Below, in pieces: positions 53,124 through 62,243 of a stretch of 64,000 nucleotides of DNA. The notes beneath the pieces were generated by a model. The model did not search any database, had not been told where the DNA came from, and worked only from the letters and a program-made list of their open reading frames with translations. Within the stretch, counting starts at the first letter, position 1, and the number at the start of each line of letters is the position of its first letter. Origin of the DNA: JBPOFY01 sp049889815 (GTDB lineage: Bacteria > Verrucomicrobiota > Verrucomicrobiia > Opitutales > Coraliomargaritaceae); the NCBI GenBank assembly GCA_049889815.1, contig JBMHCR010000025.1, positions 17,977 to 81,976 on the forward strand, written 5' to 3'. The position numbers and the translations under genes are program-made.

Positions 53124-53603
53124 TCAGTCCTGAACCGCAGTCACAATCACCGTGGCGTGGATTCCCAGGCCGCGACCGACATCGTTGAGGTTTTCGCCAG
53201 TCGTTGCGGTGATGCAAACATCCGCCACCTCAAGCCCCAAAAGTCCCGCAATCGACTCGCGGAGAACTGGTACTTTGGGATCGATCTTAGGGCGTAGACA
53301 TTCCAGCGCGATCGAGACGTGACTGATCGTCCAATCGCCGAGGCTCTCGAGCGCGACCGACAGATATGCGTTGCTATCAGTGATGCCGTCTTTGCACATT
53401 TTGTCGGCAGTCGCACCAATCACCGTCACACCCGTAACACCACTGATTGCGTCCGTCAGGGCGTGTAGAATGACGTCAGCGTCACTATTTCCCGCAAGCG
53501 CTGGAGCGTCGTCAAATACGACGCCACCAAGCACAAAAGACTTGTCCGATTCGCTCTCAACGAAGCGATGACTATCGAGACCAAGTCCGGTTTTTACCTT
53601 CAC
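53124..53603 (-). CDS. ispF: 2-C-methyl-D-erythritol 2,4-cyclodiphosphate synthase
   Basis: 159 residues. Zinc-dependent step of the non-mevalonate isoprenoid pathway. GLGLDSHRF gives the Asp-x-His zinc pair, and NSDADVILHALTDAISG and GITDSNAYL complete the active site. It follows ndk by 3 bases in the same transcript. No other isoprenoid gene is in the window. Confidence 0.95.
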   Translation of the reverse strand: MKVKTGLGLDSHRFVESESDKSFVLGGVVFDDAPALAGNSDADVILHALTDAISGVTGVTVIGATADKMCKDGITDSNAYLSVALESLGDWTISHVSIALECLRPKIDPKVPVLRESIAGLLGLEVADVCITATTGENLNDVGRGLGIHATVIVTAVQD

Positions 53604-53606
53604 GAT

Positions 53607-54014
53607 CTAATCGAGTTCAGGAAAGAAGCGTTTCTTTTCAGCGACCGCAGTCGCAGGACTGTCAGAAGCGTGCACCACATTTCGCATCATATCTGTGCCA
53701 AGATCACCACGAATCGTTCCAGCAGGTGCTTCCTTTGAGTTTGTTGGTCCGAGCAACTCACGAACTTTGGCGATCACGTCAACCCCCGCGAGGATCATTG
53801 GCATGACCGAGCGGCTACTCATAAATGCTTCAATGTCTGGGAAGAAAGGCTTATCCGCTACGTGTGCATAGTGCTCACGCAGGATTTCGCTATCGAGGCG
53901 CATGACCTTCGATGCGATGATTTCAAAGCCAGCATTCTCGAAACGGGTGATTACCTCACCAGCGATACGTTTCTCCATGCAATCGGGTTTAAGAATAATA
54001 AGTGTTTGTTCCAT
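53607..54014 (-). CDS. ndk: Nucleoside diphosphate kinase
   Basis: 135 residues. MEQTLIILKPDCMEKR at the start and the phospho-His motif NVVHASDS with the Arg/Thr and Asn of the family before it (GTIRGDLG). It equilibrates nucleoside di- and triphosphates. Slightly shorter than most (143). It lies 97 bases downstream of lolD. Confidence 0.96.
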   Translation of the reverse strand: MEQTLIILKPDCMEKRIAGEVITRFENAGFEIIASKVMRLDSEILREHYAHVADKPFFPDIEAFMSSRSVMPMILAGVDVIAKVRELLGPTNSKEAPAGTIRGDLGTDMMRNVVHASDSPATAVAEKKRFFPELD

Positions 54015-54111
54015 AAGTGTTTAAAACAGAAGGCTGCTTAGATGGCTCAGGTGCAAGCAGATGACAAGATTAAAGACCTATTGATTGCATACGCAATTCA
54101 TGGAAGGCGAA

Positions 54112-54807
54112 TTAGGACAATTCTCCCAAATGAAGGGTCAGTTGGCGTTGGGTTCGCTCCGCAAAGTCAGGATTGTGTGTGACTAAGATCAGGCTTTTTC
54201 CGTCCTTCTTAGTGAGCTCCAACAAGAGCTCCATCACCGCCTGCCCCGTTGTTTCATCGAGATTACCTGTGGGCTCGTCTGCCAAAACCAGGGGTGGGTT
54301 ATTAATGAGTGCACGCGCGACGGCGACGCGTTGACGCTCCCCACCCGAAAGCTTGGTTGAGCTATGCTTTAGACGATGCCCCATACCAACTGTCTTAAGT
54401 AGCTCCTCAGCGCAATCAACTACAGTGCTGTTCACGCGCCCAGCAATGCGAGCGCCGAGTAGAACATTCTCAAGTGCATTTAGTTCGGGAGCCAAGTAAT
54501 AGGACTGAAAAACAAAACCGATAAAATCCGTTCGCCGTGCCGCCAGCCACGAGAGCGATCGCTTTGAAACCGTCTGTCCATTCCAAAACAGTTCGCCTTT
54601 GTCGGCGATTTCTAAACCAGAAAGGACATTAAGCAAAGTCGATTTACCGCTACCCGACTCTCCGCGAATACTAACTGACTCTCCCTTTCGAATAGCAAAA
54701 TCAACTCCCTTCAATACAGAGATTTCACCCTCGCTACTAGGAAAGTGTTTTCCAATTCCACGAGTCTCAAGCAATATGTCCGTTGAATCACTCACTGCGA
54801 AGGGCAT
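54112..54807 (-). CDS. lolD: Lipoprotein-release ABC transporter ATPase
   Basis: 231 residues. Walker A GESGSGKST, ABC signature LSGGERQR, Walker B LVLADEPTGNLDE. LolD-type ATPases drive lipoprotein release from the inner membrane. It overlaps the permease gene by 20 bases, which supports the LolCDE assignment over the macrolide-type MacB ATPases. Confidence 0.92.
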   Translation of the reverse strand: MPFAVSDSTDILLETRGIGKHFPSSEGEISVLKGVDFAIRKGESVSIRGESGSGKSTLLNVLSGLEIADKGELFWNGQTVSKRSLSWLAARRTDFIGFVFQSYYLAPELNALENVLLGARIAGRVNSTVVDCAEELLKTVGMGHRLKHSSTKLSGGERQRVAVARALINNPPLVLADEPTGNLDETTGQAVMELLLELTKKDGKSLILVTHNPDFAERTQRQLTLHLGELS

Positions 54808-56020
54808 CTGCGGGTTTTAAACGAGCGGCACGAAGCGCGGGAATCAAACCCGCAAGTGTGGAAACGATGACTGCAAAAACGATCACAGTGATAAAGTCTG
54901 AAGCCATGTAATGGACCGGGATCTCATATACATCATAAACCCCCAAGAACTCCACTGCCGAGTTAGTGACCCAAGCATACGCGGTCAGAATCTGACTACG
55001 AAAGTGCAAACACACCAATGCCATTACAATCCCGCTACCTGCTCCGATAGTTCCAATTACAAAGCCTTGAAAACAAAAACTGCAGGCGACCTCTGTCGGC
55101 TTACCGCCCATCGCAACCAACAAACCAATCTCACGCGTCTTCCTCATGACCGCCATCATCAAAGCAATTGTGATCGAAAATGACGCGACCAAAATGATGA
55201 AGATAATAATAAACGAGATCACACGCTTCTCCTGTTGAACTACAAAAAGAAAATCGCGGTTCGACTCCAACCAACTGATCGCCTCCAGCCCCGGCCGTAG
55301 CACGCCATTCTCTAACTCTTGGGAGTAGGCCAATGCGTCAACACCAGGGCGCAATTTAACAGAAATCCCATGAGCTCCATCCTCGAGGCCGTAGAGCTCT
55401 TGCATGACCCGTAGGGTAGAGATCATCATATTCCCGTCTACCTGTGGCGAACCGGTCCTGAAGGTGCCGATGACTGTAAATTCCCGGGGCAGGAGGACCT
55501 CATCCTTCTTCAAGCGCTCCAGCATCAGTGGAGTGAACACTTCAACCAATGAACCCGGCCCCGCCTTCAAAGTGTAAGCCAGCCCCTCACCCAAGAAGAC
55601 ACCTTCGTCATCAAAGTCGTCCAAGCTTCCCAAACTGATGAACTGTTCTAGATCGATCACATCTGATTCAGCTATCGGATCGACCCCGCGAATCATCGGA
55701 AACTGAGGACGATTATCATGCTGAAGCATAACGACGCCTTCAGCAAAAGGCGCAGCCGCAAGCACCATGTCCTCGGCCCCTAAGGCCTCTAATTGTTGCT
55801 CCCAATCGTAGACGACCTCATTGGAACGAATACGTATATCTCCTTCAGTCTCGACGAGTCGTTTTCGAATACCTTCGCCGAATCCATTCATCACACTCTG
55901 TACAATGATCAGAACACACACGCCGAGCATCACGCCCATGATAGAAACGAGTGAGAAAAACGAAAGAAAACGTCCCGAAGGAAATAGCTGCTTCAAGGCA
56001 TGGTAAAGAAACCAAGGCAT
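54788..56020 (-). CDS. lolC: Lipoprotein-release ABC permease (LolC/LolE type)
   Basis: 410 residues with an N-terminal membrane segment (FFSLVSIMGVMLGVCVLIIVQ), a large periplasmic domain, and three C-terminal segments (FtsX type). ALRAARLKPADALRSE is a typical FtsX end. A single permease gene is present instead of separate lolC and lolE, as in many bacteria outside Gammaproteobacteria, so it may act as a homodimer (inference). It overlaps lolD by 20 bases. Confidence 0.9.
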   Translation of the reverse strand: MPWFLYHALKQLFPSGRFLSFFSLVSIMGVMLGVCVLIIVQSVMNGFGEGIRKRLVETEGDIRIRSNEVVYDWEQQLEALGAEDMVLAAAPFAEGVVMLQHDNRPQFPMIRGVDPIAESDVIDLEQFISLGSLDDFDDEGVFLGEGLAYTLKAGPGSLVEVFTPLMLERLKKDEVLLPREFTVIGTFRTGSPQVDGNMMISTLRVMQELYGLEDGAHGISVKLRPGVDALAYSQELENGVLRPGLEAISWLESNRDFLFVVQQEKRVISFIIIFIILVASFSITIALMMAVMRKTREIGLLVAMGGKPTEVACSFCFQGFVIGTIGAGSGIVMALVCLHFRSQILTAYAWVTNSAVEFLGVYDVYEIPVHYMASDFITVIVFAVIVSTLAGLIPALRAARLKPADALRSE

Positions 56021-56079
56021 AAGTTATGGTTGTCGTTCAAATCCCCCAGAAAGCAAAGAGAAAATTCGAAGTATAGGCC

Positions 56080-58662
56080 CTAGCCTTTAACCTCATAGGG
56101 GGACCGCGCCCGATGCCCACGTAGCACTGCTAAGATTTCCCCAAGCGTCGGCACCGAAGCTCCCTTCTCACGATTTGCCGCTCCTATCTCGAAAGCCAAT
56201 CTCCATTGGCGACATAAGACGCTCCAAGCGTGAAATATACTGTTCTTCGGATCGTAGATATCCGTCGATTCAGAAGACACACCGTTGAGCTCAAGAATCT
56301 GCAAGCCCTCCCCTGCCATCAACTGTTCGGTACTTCCAACCCTTAAATCAAAACGTCCGAAGTTGAAGCCATCATAACTGGCGAGTACATTCGAAAGGCG
56401 CGCCAGCAAAGCGTCGCTCTTGTGCGAATTGCCATCCAAAAACACGGCTCCGCGGCAGTGCGTGCCGAGCTCCACCAAGGGAATCGAAGCACCCTCTACT
56501 GGAACCTCCTGCAAACGCGCAATATTTACCTTCATGTAGTGCTTCGCTAACGCAACCGCTCGCTCATCGTCAAGAATTAGACGCTCCAAGCTGCGTTTTC
56601 CGTCGCCGACTAAGGTCGGCAATACCTTCTCTGTGATCGAGAAAATCTCAAATTCCTCGCCCGGCATTCTCACCATAAAAACACCAAACTCAGCACCAGG
56701 AATAAAACGCTGCGCGATTACCGGCTCACCGTTCTCCCGCAAATAGACCTCTGCCTGCACCTTAGACTTGATGACCGCAACCCCCTCACCTCTCTGACCA
56801 ATATCCGGCTTCAAAACCACAGGATAGTTCAAGCTGTGAACCTTCATAAAATTCCCAAGCGTAGTCATCCGCGCTTCTACCGTATCCGCTGGTTCAATAC
56901 GCGCCCAATCCGCTACGCACTGGATCTGCGAGTTCAGTTGCGATAAAATATCACTTTTTGACTCCAATACTAAGCCGCTAGCCGGATACATTCCGGGGTT
57001 GCAGGCCGCCCAAACGGTTACACTCCGATGCCGTATCGCCAAGCCCGCGCAATAGAGGAAAACTGGAAGATACACTGGCAAGGCAGGCCAGAACTCCCAC
57101 TGTGTGAATCGAATCCACTTTCCACGCAAAGCTCGGCGCCCTCGATAGGTGGTCGTCTGAGTCAGGATTTGTATGCCCAAATAGAGCAGAACGATTCCGA
57201 GTGCAACAAAGGGCAACACCACAACACCGAACTGCTCCCACCAACCTATCAGCGGTCTACCAAAAATATAAGCCAATGAAACCAGCACAGGTGTCCATAC
57301 TGCCGCAGCCAAGCCAAGCCATATGCAGAACCTCATGAAGGGCAGCTTTATCGTACCTGCAGTAATGTAGGTAGGCACCCGACTTCCAGGGATGAAGCGC
57401 GTTAAAAACACGACCTGTAGCCCCTTGCGCTCGTAGCCTGATTTCAGCCGTGCGAACGAGCGCCCTTCACTGGCTTTTGCTATAAAGCCAACGCGCATTG
57501 CACGGTCACCCATAAATCGACCAATCAAATACAGACCCACATCACTGACAAAGATACCCAAGCAGCACCCAAAAATCGCTGCAGAAAGACTCACCACCGA
57601 GCTCACCGCCAAAATACCCCCGATAATGCATGCCAGATCTTCGGAAAGAAATACGATCACGAACAACAGCAATGCGATCAGCCAACTCTGTGCCATGGGT
57701 GGACTCGTAGGGAGAACCATGCCCGCTGCGGGTTGATCCGCACGGCCCTGTTTGTCTGCCTGTGTGCGATGGATCGCTAAGCCACTATCTACATCCACTA
57801 GAAACACTCGTAATAAATCGGCATACACTTGGGTGCGACTAAAGATCCCCATATGTCCTCCTCCCAAGGCATAGAAACGTGCCTGCGGCAACAGCTCAGC
57901 ATGGGCGACGGCAGCTGCAAAGGAAACGAAGCGATCATCTACTGAATGCAGAATGAGAGCCGGGTGCTCCAACCCCACAAGAAATGCGCGATTTCGGCGC
58001 AGGTCAGTATCCGCAAAATTGCGGGCTGTCGTTGGTGCCACTGCAGCCGCATCAAAAAATCCAAAGTGCGGGCTTAGCCAACGAAGCGACCACAGCGTAG
58101 CATGATAGGCGGCATATAGAGGTTGATTCCACTCGTAGCGTCCCAAGAGCTCGTGCTCCTGCAAGCCCACTCCAGCGATCAAACTCACGCTCCGCACAAG
58201 TTCTGGCTCCCGGTCTGCGATCTCCAGAGCAACCGCACTGCCTTGAGAGTATCCGGCGACATGAACTTCAGTAAGCCCGAGTTCCCTCAACCAGTTCACC
58301 AACACCGAAACCTGAACTTCTGAAGAAAACGCAGTCACATTTTTGCTCGACGCTCCCAAACCTGGAAGATCAGGGATCAAAATTCGACGGTGCCCACCCA
58401 GGGCATTGGCAAGCGGTAGCATTGCACTGCCAGCTACGGGGTTCCCGTGCAGCAACAGTAGCGGTGCCGTATCCGTTACGCCTGCATTCAAGTCACGATA
58501 TGCCAATTGAACGAATCCGCCTTGAGCCACACTCACAGCTACCTCAACACGCATCACTTTTTGATTAGGCGCAGCTTGCGGCTCAAATCCGCGGTACCAT
58601 CGATAGCCCGTTGATACAATAAGCAGAAAGCCCCAAATGGCTATAAAGTATCGGATGCGCAT
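56080..58662 (-). CDS. Three-module fusion: alpha/beta hydrolase - DedA (VTT) - ATP-grasp
   Basis: 860 residues. Module 1 (to about 295): N-terminal membrane anchor, then an alpha/beta hydrolase with LLLLHGNP oxyanion region, nucleophile Ser139 in GYSQGS, an acidic residue in VDDRF (about 242) and His270 in GGGHMG. Module 2 (about 325-500): DedA/SNARE-associated membrane protein with FLTRFIPGSRVPTYITAG. Module 3 (about 515-845): a membrane segment, then an ATP-grasp ligase (VVLKPDIGQRGEGV, FEIFSITEKVLPTLVGDG, ILELNGVSSEST). It begins 21 bases after the TANGO2 gene. Substrates are unknown. A scramblase or flippase-linked lipid or peptide ligation at the inner membrane is conceivable but unproven. 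Confidence 0.88.
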   Translation of the reverse strand: MRIRYFIAIWGFLLIVSTGYRWYRGFEPQAAPNQKVMRVEVAVSVAQGGFVQLAYRDLNAGVTDTAPLLLLHGNPVAGSAMLPLANALGGHRRILIPDLPGLGASSKNVTAFSSEVQVSVLVNWLRELGLTEVHVAGYSQGSAVALEIADREPELVRSVSLIAGVGLQEHELLGRYEWNQPLYAAYHATLWSLRWLSPHFGFFDAAAVAPTTARNFADTDLRRNRAFLVGLEHPALILHSVDDRFVSFAAAVAHAELLPQARFYALGGGHMGIFSRTQVYADLLRVFLVDVDSGLAIHRTQADKQGRADQPAAGMVLPTSPPMAQSWLIALLLFVIVFLSEDLACIIGGILAVSSVVSLSAAIFGCCLGIFVSDVGLYLIGRFMGDRAMRVGFIAKASEGRSFARLKSGYERKGLQVVFLTRFIPGSRVPTYITAGTIKLPFMRFCIWLGLAAAVWTPVLVSLAYIFGRPLIGWWEQFGVVVLPFVALGIVLLYLGIQILTQTTTYRGRRALRGKWIRFTQWEFWPALPVYLPVFLYCAGLAIRHRSVTVWAACNPGMYPASGLVLESKSDILSQLNSQIQCVADWARIEPADTVEARMTTLGNFMKVHSLNYPVVLKPDIGQRGEGVAVIKSKVQAEVYLRENGEPVIAQRFIPGAEFGVFMVRMPGEEFEIFSITEKVLPTLVGDGKRSLERLILDDERAVALAKHYMKVNIARLQEVPVEGASIPLVELGTHCRGAVFLDGNSHKSDALLARLSNVLASYDGFNFGRFDLRVGSTEQLMAGEGLQILELNGVSSESTDIYDPKNSIFHAWSVLCRQWRLAFEIGAANREKGASVPTLGEILAVLRGHRARSPYEVKG

Positions 58663-58683
58663 ATTCTTCGGACCCTGACCGCC

Positions 58684-59409
58684 CTACTTCAATGTCAATT
58701 GATAGGCTTCTGCCTCACTCAAAACCGGCGGATTTCCTCGCACCGTTTGAAACCACATATGGGCATTGTTGGGACCCACCACAATCTCAGTGATTGAATC
58801 CGTCGCCGCATCTTCACGCACCATGACTGGACCCAATGCAGGGTCATCCAAATGAAAAATACCGTGCTTTTCTTTGAGCAAGGCAGGCTCGCGACTTCGA
58901 CCCGAGAAGAGATCAAAACGAAAAGCCTCGCAGTCCTTTCGGCGATGCGATGATGAGGTTAAAACATGCAGGCCACCTGCTCCAGTGAGTGAAATCTCAG
59001 TCAATTGCTTACCGTCCCACTCGCGGGCAACAGGACCATCACCGCGGCCAAAGGTAAACAGCAGAAATCCTGGATACCTGTTCACATCCATACTCTCCAA
59101 AATTGCTACACAATCGGCAGCAGTTTCACAACTGTCCAACAGATCGATTACAAGCTTACCACGACTACGTTGACCGCGCCGACGTTCTTGAAAAAAAGGA
59201 TAGTTATTCAATAAAGCGACAATGAGGCCATGCTCATTTACACCAGTCCATGTCCCACCTGCATCCGGATCGAGAGGTGCTAGTAATTGGCCGCCCGAAG
59301 CACCGTGGATGATTCGCGGAGCTTCGCCACGCGAACGTGTAAGCTTCTCGTCGCGATTGAACAATATGCCACGTTCAGATTTCGCAGCCCACCAACTAAG
59401 AGTGCACAT
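58684..59409 (-). CDS. NRDE/TANGO2 family protein
   Basis: 241 residues beginning MCTLSWW with the NRDE motif in GILFNRDEKLTRSRGEAP and GTWTGVNEHGLIVALLNN. The family is an Ntn-hydrolase-like fold (Cys2 as possible nucleophile) found in bacteria and eukaryotes; bacterial function is unknown and links to haem or acyl-CoA handling are debated. It follows the DinB-like gene by 16 bases and precedes the fusion gene by 21, so all are probably one transcript. Confidence 0.87.
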   Translation of the reverse strand: MCTLSWWAAKSERGILFNRDEKLTRSRGEAPRIIHGASGGQLLAPLDPDAGGTWTGVNEHGLIVALLNNYPFFQERRRGQRSRGKLVIDLLDSCETAADCVAILESMDVNRYPGFLLFTFGRGDGPVAREWDGKQLTEISLTGAGGLHVLTSSSHRRKDCEAFRFDLFSGRSREPALLKEKHGIFHLDDPALGPVMVREDAATDSITEIVVGPNNAHMWFQTVRGNPPVLSEAEAYQLTLK

Positions 59410-59425
59410 AGCAGAATCTTTAAAT

Positions 59426-59959
59426 TTAAGAAGAGGCAGAACGCTCTCGCTCGTATCGCTGCGTGGATGGCGCTACGCCAAAGCTCTCAGGAAAATCGCA
59501 GCCATGGCCATGCACAATCATCGCAATCAAAGCGTTATGATGCACGGTATGACCAAGTAAAAACTGCAATTCACGACCTACTGAACTCATCAACCAACGG
59601 CGATCTTCCACCCCGTCATCACTCTCTTCACGCACTTCGAGATCCGCATCTTCTAAATGTCTCAATGTTTCCAGTTTCTTAATATAAGCTACCAAGGTCT
59701 GTTTGGCACGCTCAGGCAATTCTTCAATCATCCTATTCCGACTACGGCCCTCGTAGTCGATCTTGGCACCATCCATTCCTGCAAAGAATGCCTCAAAATG
59801 ATCCAAATTATGACGGATGTGCATGCCAATACTGCTGGTAAAAGGACCATTTGAGGGCGCTCGATACGTATCGTCGTTGAGGACATTGATAACATCCAGC
59901 TCTTGTTGAAGAGAAAGTTGCAGCGCACCTATTAGTGAATCAAATCGCATAAAACTCAT
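59426..59959 (-). CDS. DinB-like metal-binding protein
   Basis: 177 residues from ATG 59959 (MSFMRFDSLIGALQ); the longer frame to 60178 overlaps pgpA. Four-helix-bundle pattern with two metal-ligand sets, GMHIRHNLDHF and LLGHTVHHNALIAMIVHGHG (His-x3-His type). DinB family proteins bind metals in thiol transferases and other enzymes. No specific function. It sits 40 bases after pgpA. Confidence 0.78.
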   Translation of the reverse strand: MSFMRFDSLIGALQLSLQQELDVINVLNDDTYRAPSNGPFTSSIGMHIRHNLDHFEAFFAGMDGAKIDYEGRSRNRMIEELPERAKQTLVAYIKKLETLRHLEDADLEVREESDDGVEDRRWLMSSVGRELQFLLGHTVHHNALIAMIVHGHGCDFPESFGVAPSTQRYERERSASS

Positions 59960-59999
59960 TATAATGATTAGACGCCTCCGCGCATCGTTTATTCCTCGA

Positions 60000-60530
60000 T
60001 TACGAGGCAAAGCTAATAACGAGATGCAATACGATGCAAGAAGCGAGTCCCGCCGCAAGGTCATCAACGACACAGCCAAGCCCTCCCGGAAGGTTCTGTA
60101 GCTTAGAAATACCAAAGGGCTTGAGTATGTCGAATATTCGAAACAATGCAAAGCCACCCAGCAAGACCGGCCAGCCATGGTTTGAAGCGATCAGCCCGGC
60201 AGGCCCTCCCATCCCCATGAATACAAGAGGCACCGCCACAACTTCGTCTAAAATAATCATACCGGGGTCACGCATCTGTAGCCTGTGCTCGGCGCTATCG
60301 CAGATACCAATCGCCAAGTAAATGAAACTCGCCATCAGCAACAGATAAACGAACGACGACGCATAGTGAAACAGCACCGCATAGAGCACCAAGCCTGCGA
60401 CACTCCCGACCGTCCCAGGACCCTTTTTCACTAGGCCTAGGGGTCCGAGTGTTGCCAAGCCAATAACGACCGGCGTCGGCAAGAGGCCCGTCCACGGAAA
60501 AAAACGTCTAAAGCTATTCAGATTTTGCAT
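60000..60530 (-). CDS. pgpA: Phosphatidylglycerophosphatase A
   Basis: 176 residues, membrane protein. KKGPGTVGSVAGLVLY, ILDEVVAVPLV and FRIFDILKPFGI, and PGGLGCVVDDLAAGL, are the PgpA conserved motifs. It dephosphorylates phosphatidylglycerol phosphate. It overlaps the upstream pgsA gene by 17 bases, so the two steps are coupled. Confidence 0.93.
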   Translation of the reverse strand: MQNLNSFRRFFPWTGLLPTPVVIGLATLGPLGLVKKGPGTVGSVAGLVLYAVLFHYASSFVYLLLMASFIYLAIGICDSAEHRLQMRDPGMIILDEVVAVPLVFMGMGGPAGLIASNHGWPVLLGGFALFRIFDILKPFGISKLQNLPGGLGCVVDDLAAGLASCIVLHLVISFAS

Positions 60531-61116
60531 CCTCTTCGCCGGTGAATATCGACCAGTACTTGGTCATATAAATGGTGCCCGATGAAACCGTGAGCACGGT
60601 GGCGATCACAAAAAAGCCCACTCCCCCCAAATACAAAACATCACCAACCACCTCAGGAAATCGATTCGGGAAGTCATTTTTCACAACTAAGGAAAGTAAG
60701 AGCAGAATCGCCGAAACCATCTGCGATACCGTTTTGTGCTTCCCGGATTTCTCCGCCGCCAGAACAACCCCCGAGCTAGCAGCGACCAAGCGCAAGCCAG
60801 TTATCAGGAATTCGCGGCTCAATATAAGCAGGAGCAGAAAAAGCGACCAAATCCCTGGCAACACACCCAGCGCGAGCAAGGTGATAAAGAGGCCGACCAT
60901 AAAAACTTTGTCCGTAAGTGCGTCCATGAGTTTACCGAAGTTGGAAACGAGCTGCATCTTACGGGCGTAATAGCCATCGGCCCAATCGGTAAGTGCTCCA
61001 ATAACGAACAAAACGAAAGCCACTGTGCTGGCGCCTGTAAACGGTGCATACAAGAACACCACGACCAGAAAGAGTATCGGTATTCGAGATAGTGTGAGAA
61101 TATTCGGTAAATTCAC
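60514..61116 (-). CDS. pgsA: CDP-diacylglycerol-glycerol-3-phosphate 3-phosphatidyltransferase
   Basis: 200 residues with several membrane segments. CDP-alcohol motif: D-W-A-D-G-Y-Y-A-R, then G-K-L-M-D-A-L-T-D at the expected spacing (DGxxARx8GxxxDxxxD). It makes phosphatidylglycerol phosphate, the substrate of pgpA beside it. It heads the minus-strand run down to ispF. Confidence 0.94.
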   Translation of the reverse strand: MNLPNILTLSRIPILFLVVVFLYAPFTGASTVAFVLFVIGALTDWADGYYARKMQLVSNFGKLMDALTDKVFMVGLFITLLALGVLPGIWSLFLLLLILSREFLITGLRLVAASSGVVLAAEKSGKHKTVSQMVSAILLLLSLVVKNDFPNRFPEVVGDVLYLGGVGFFVIATVLTVSSGTIYMTKYWSIFTGEEDAKSE

Positions 61117-61263
61117 ACAGCATACGCTGTCGACTGTTTTGGCAACGTGCTAGCCAAAAATACAATCATCTAAAGGCCTAACGTTTCTATTTTCCTTTGT
61201 TTTGACTCTGCTGAGAGGAGCCGCATGTTTGAAACTTCCCACTAGTTTTATGAACACAATTCT

Positions 61264-61536
61264 TTGGGGCTCTTGTGGCTCACTACCCTCTCCGGCATCG
61301 CCATCCAGCAAAAGGTCAAAACGGCGGTCGATCGATTCTCGAACTATCTACCCGGCCGTGCACACGACCGGTTCAGGGTCGAAACTGCTCGCGTGCAGAT
61401 TACAGGCCTGCGAGAAAAATCATCCACCACAATGATCGCTGTACCCAAAGTGAGCAGCCATCTCAGCAACCCTTCGTCTCAGCTTACCATGGTCTACGAC
61501 TCAAGGTCAAATTTTAGTCAGAACACCCCAACATGA
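61264..61536 (+). CDS. Possible small secreted or membrane-anchored protein, frameshifted start
   Basis: 90 residues from a TTG at 61264. The first 18 are hydrophobic (LLWLTTLSGIAI) and the rest is polar. Third positions are strongly C/G-biased for the first half, as in real genes here. Its TGA overlaps the ATG of the next gene (ATGA). An ATG at 61250 lies in a different frame; one extra G in the GGGG run near 61266 would fuse MNTILWG to this frame and give a clean signal-anchor. I cannot decide between mutation, sequencing error or TTG start. No family recognised. Confidence 0.4.
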   Translation: MGLLWLTTLSGIAIQQKVKTAVDRFSNYLPGRAHDRFRVETARVQITGLREKSSTTMIAVPKVSSHLSNPSSQLTMVYDSRSNFSQNTPT

Positions 61537-62126
61537 CGGATACTGATACCAGCGAATCCAAAAGCATCTCCAAAGCCGAAATCAACGAACTGCCTCTTAT
61601 TTCCTGGCAGGGGCGCGTTGAAGTGTTGAACACATCAGAGGAAATGGAAGCTGCCGTGGACAAACTTCTTAGCGAGACACATCTCGGTTTTGATACAGAG
61701 ACACGCCCCACATTTAAAAAAGGTGAATACTATCCACCTGCTCTGATCCAGCTGGGCACCAGCGATTGCGTCTATCTCTTTCGTATCTCAAAAATCGGCG
61801 CTTTAGACCCACTCCTTCCTGTCTTAGAATCGGAGAGTATTCTCAAAACAGGCGTCGCAATCAAAGACGATGTAAAGGAACTGATTGCCATGCAGAATTT
61901 TACACCGGGGGGATTCTTCGAAATTACGGAACTCACCAGCAAACTAGGTTACAAAAACAGAGGGCTCCGCGCGCTTGCAGCACTCTTGCTCGGTGGACGA
62001 ATTAGCAAAGCTGCTCAGGTATCAAATTGGGCTCGCCAAGAACTCGACGAAAAACAAATCAGCTACGCGGCCACCGATGCATGGATCAGCCGTGAGCTCT
62101 ACCGTATTGCCAATCAATCGGTATGA
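61533..62126 (+). CDS. RNase D-like 3'-5' exonuclease (DEDDy type)
   Basis: 197 residues. LGFDTETRPTF supplies the first DxE, GVAIKDDVKEL the second acid, and YAATDAWISRELY the Tyr-x3-Asp, in DEDDy order. No HRDC domain, so it is a single-domain member. It likely trims RNA, though some relatives act on DNA. Its start overlaps the preceding small ORF by 4 bases (ATGA). Confidence 0.87.
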   Translation: MTDTDTSESKSISKAEINELPLISWQGRVEVLNTSEEMEAAVDKLLSETHLGFDTETRPTFKKGEYYPPALIQLGTSDCVYLFRISKIGALDPLLPVLESESILKTGVAIKDDVKELIAMQNFTPGGFFEITELTSKLGYKNRGLRALAALLLGGRISKAAQVSNWARQELDEKQISYAATDAWISRELYRIANQSV

Positions 62127-62243
62127 ATGAACAATTCGCTTTGACGTCCAACAGGACACTGTTTGTAACTAATCGAATCGTTTTTACACGACTTGGCGCC
62201 TGCCCGATGAACCCGACTTTATAGACGAACACTACAAATCACC

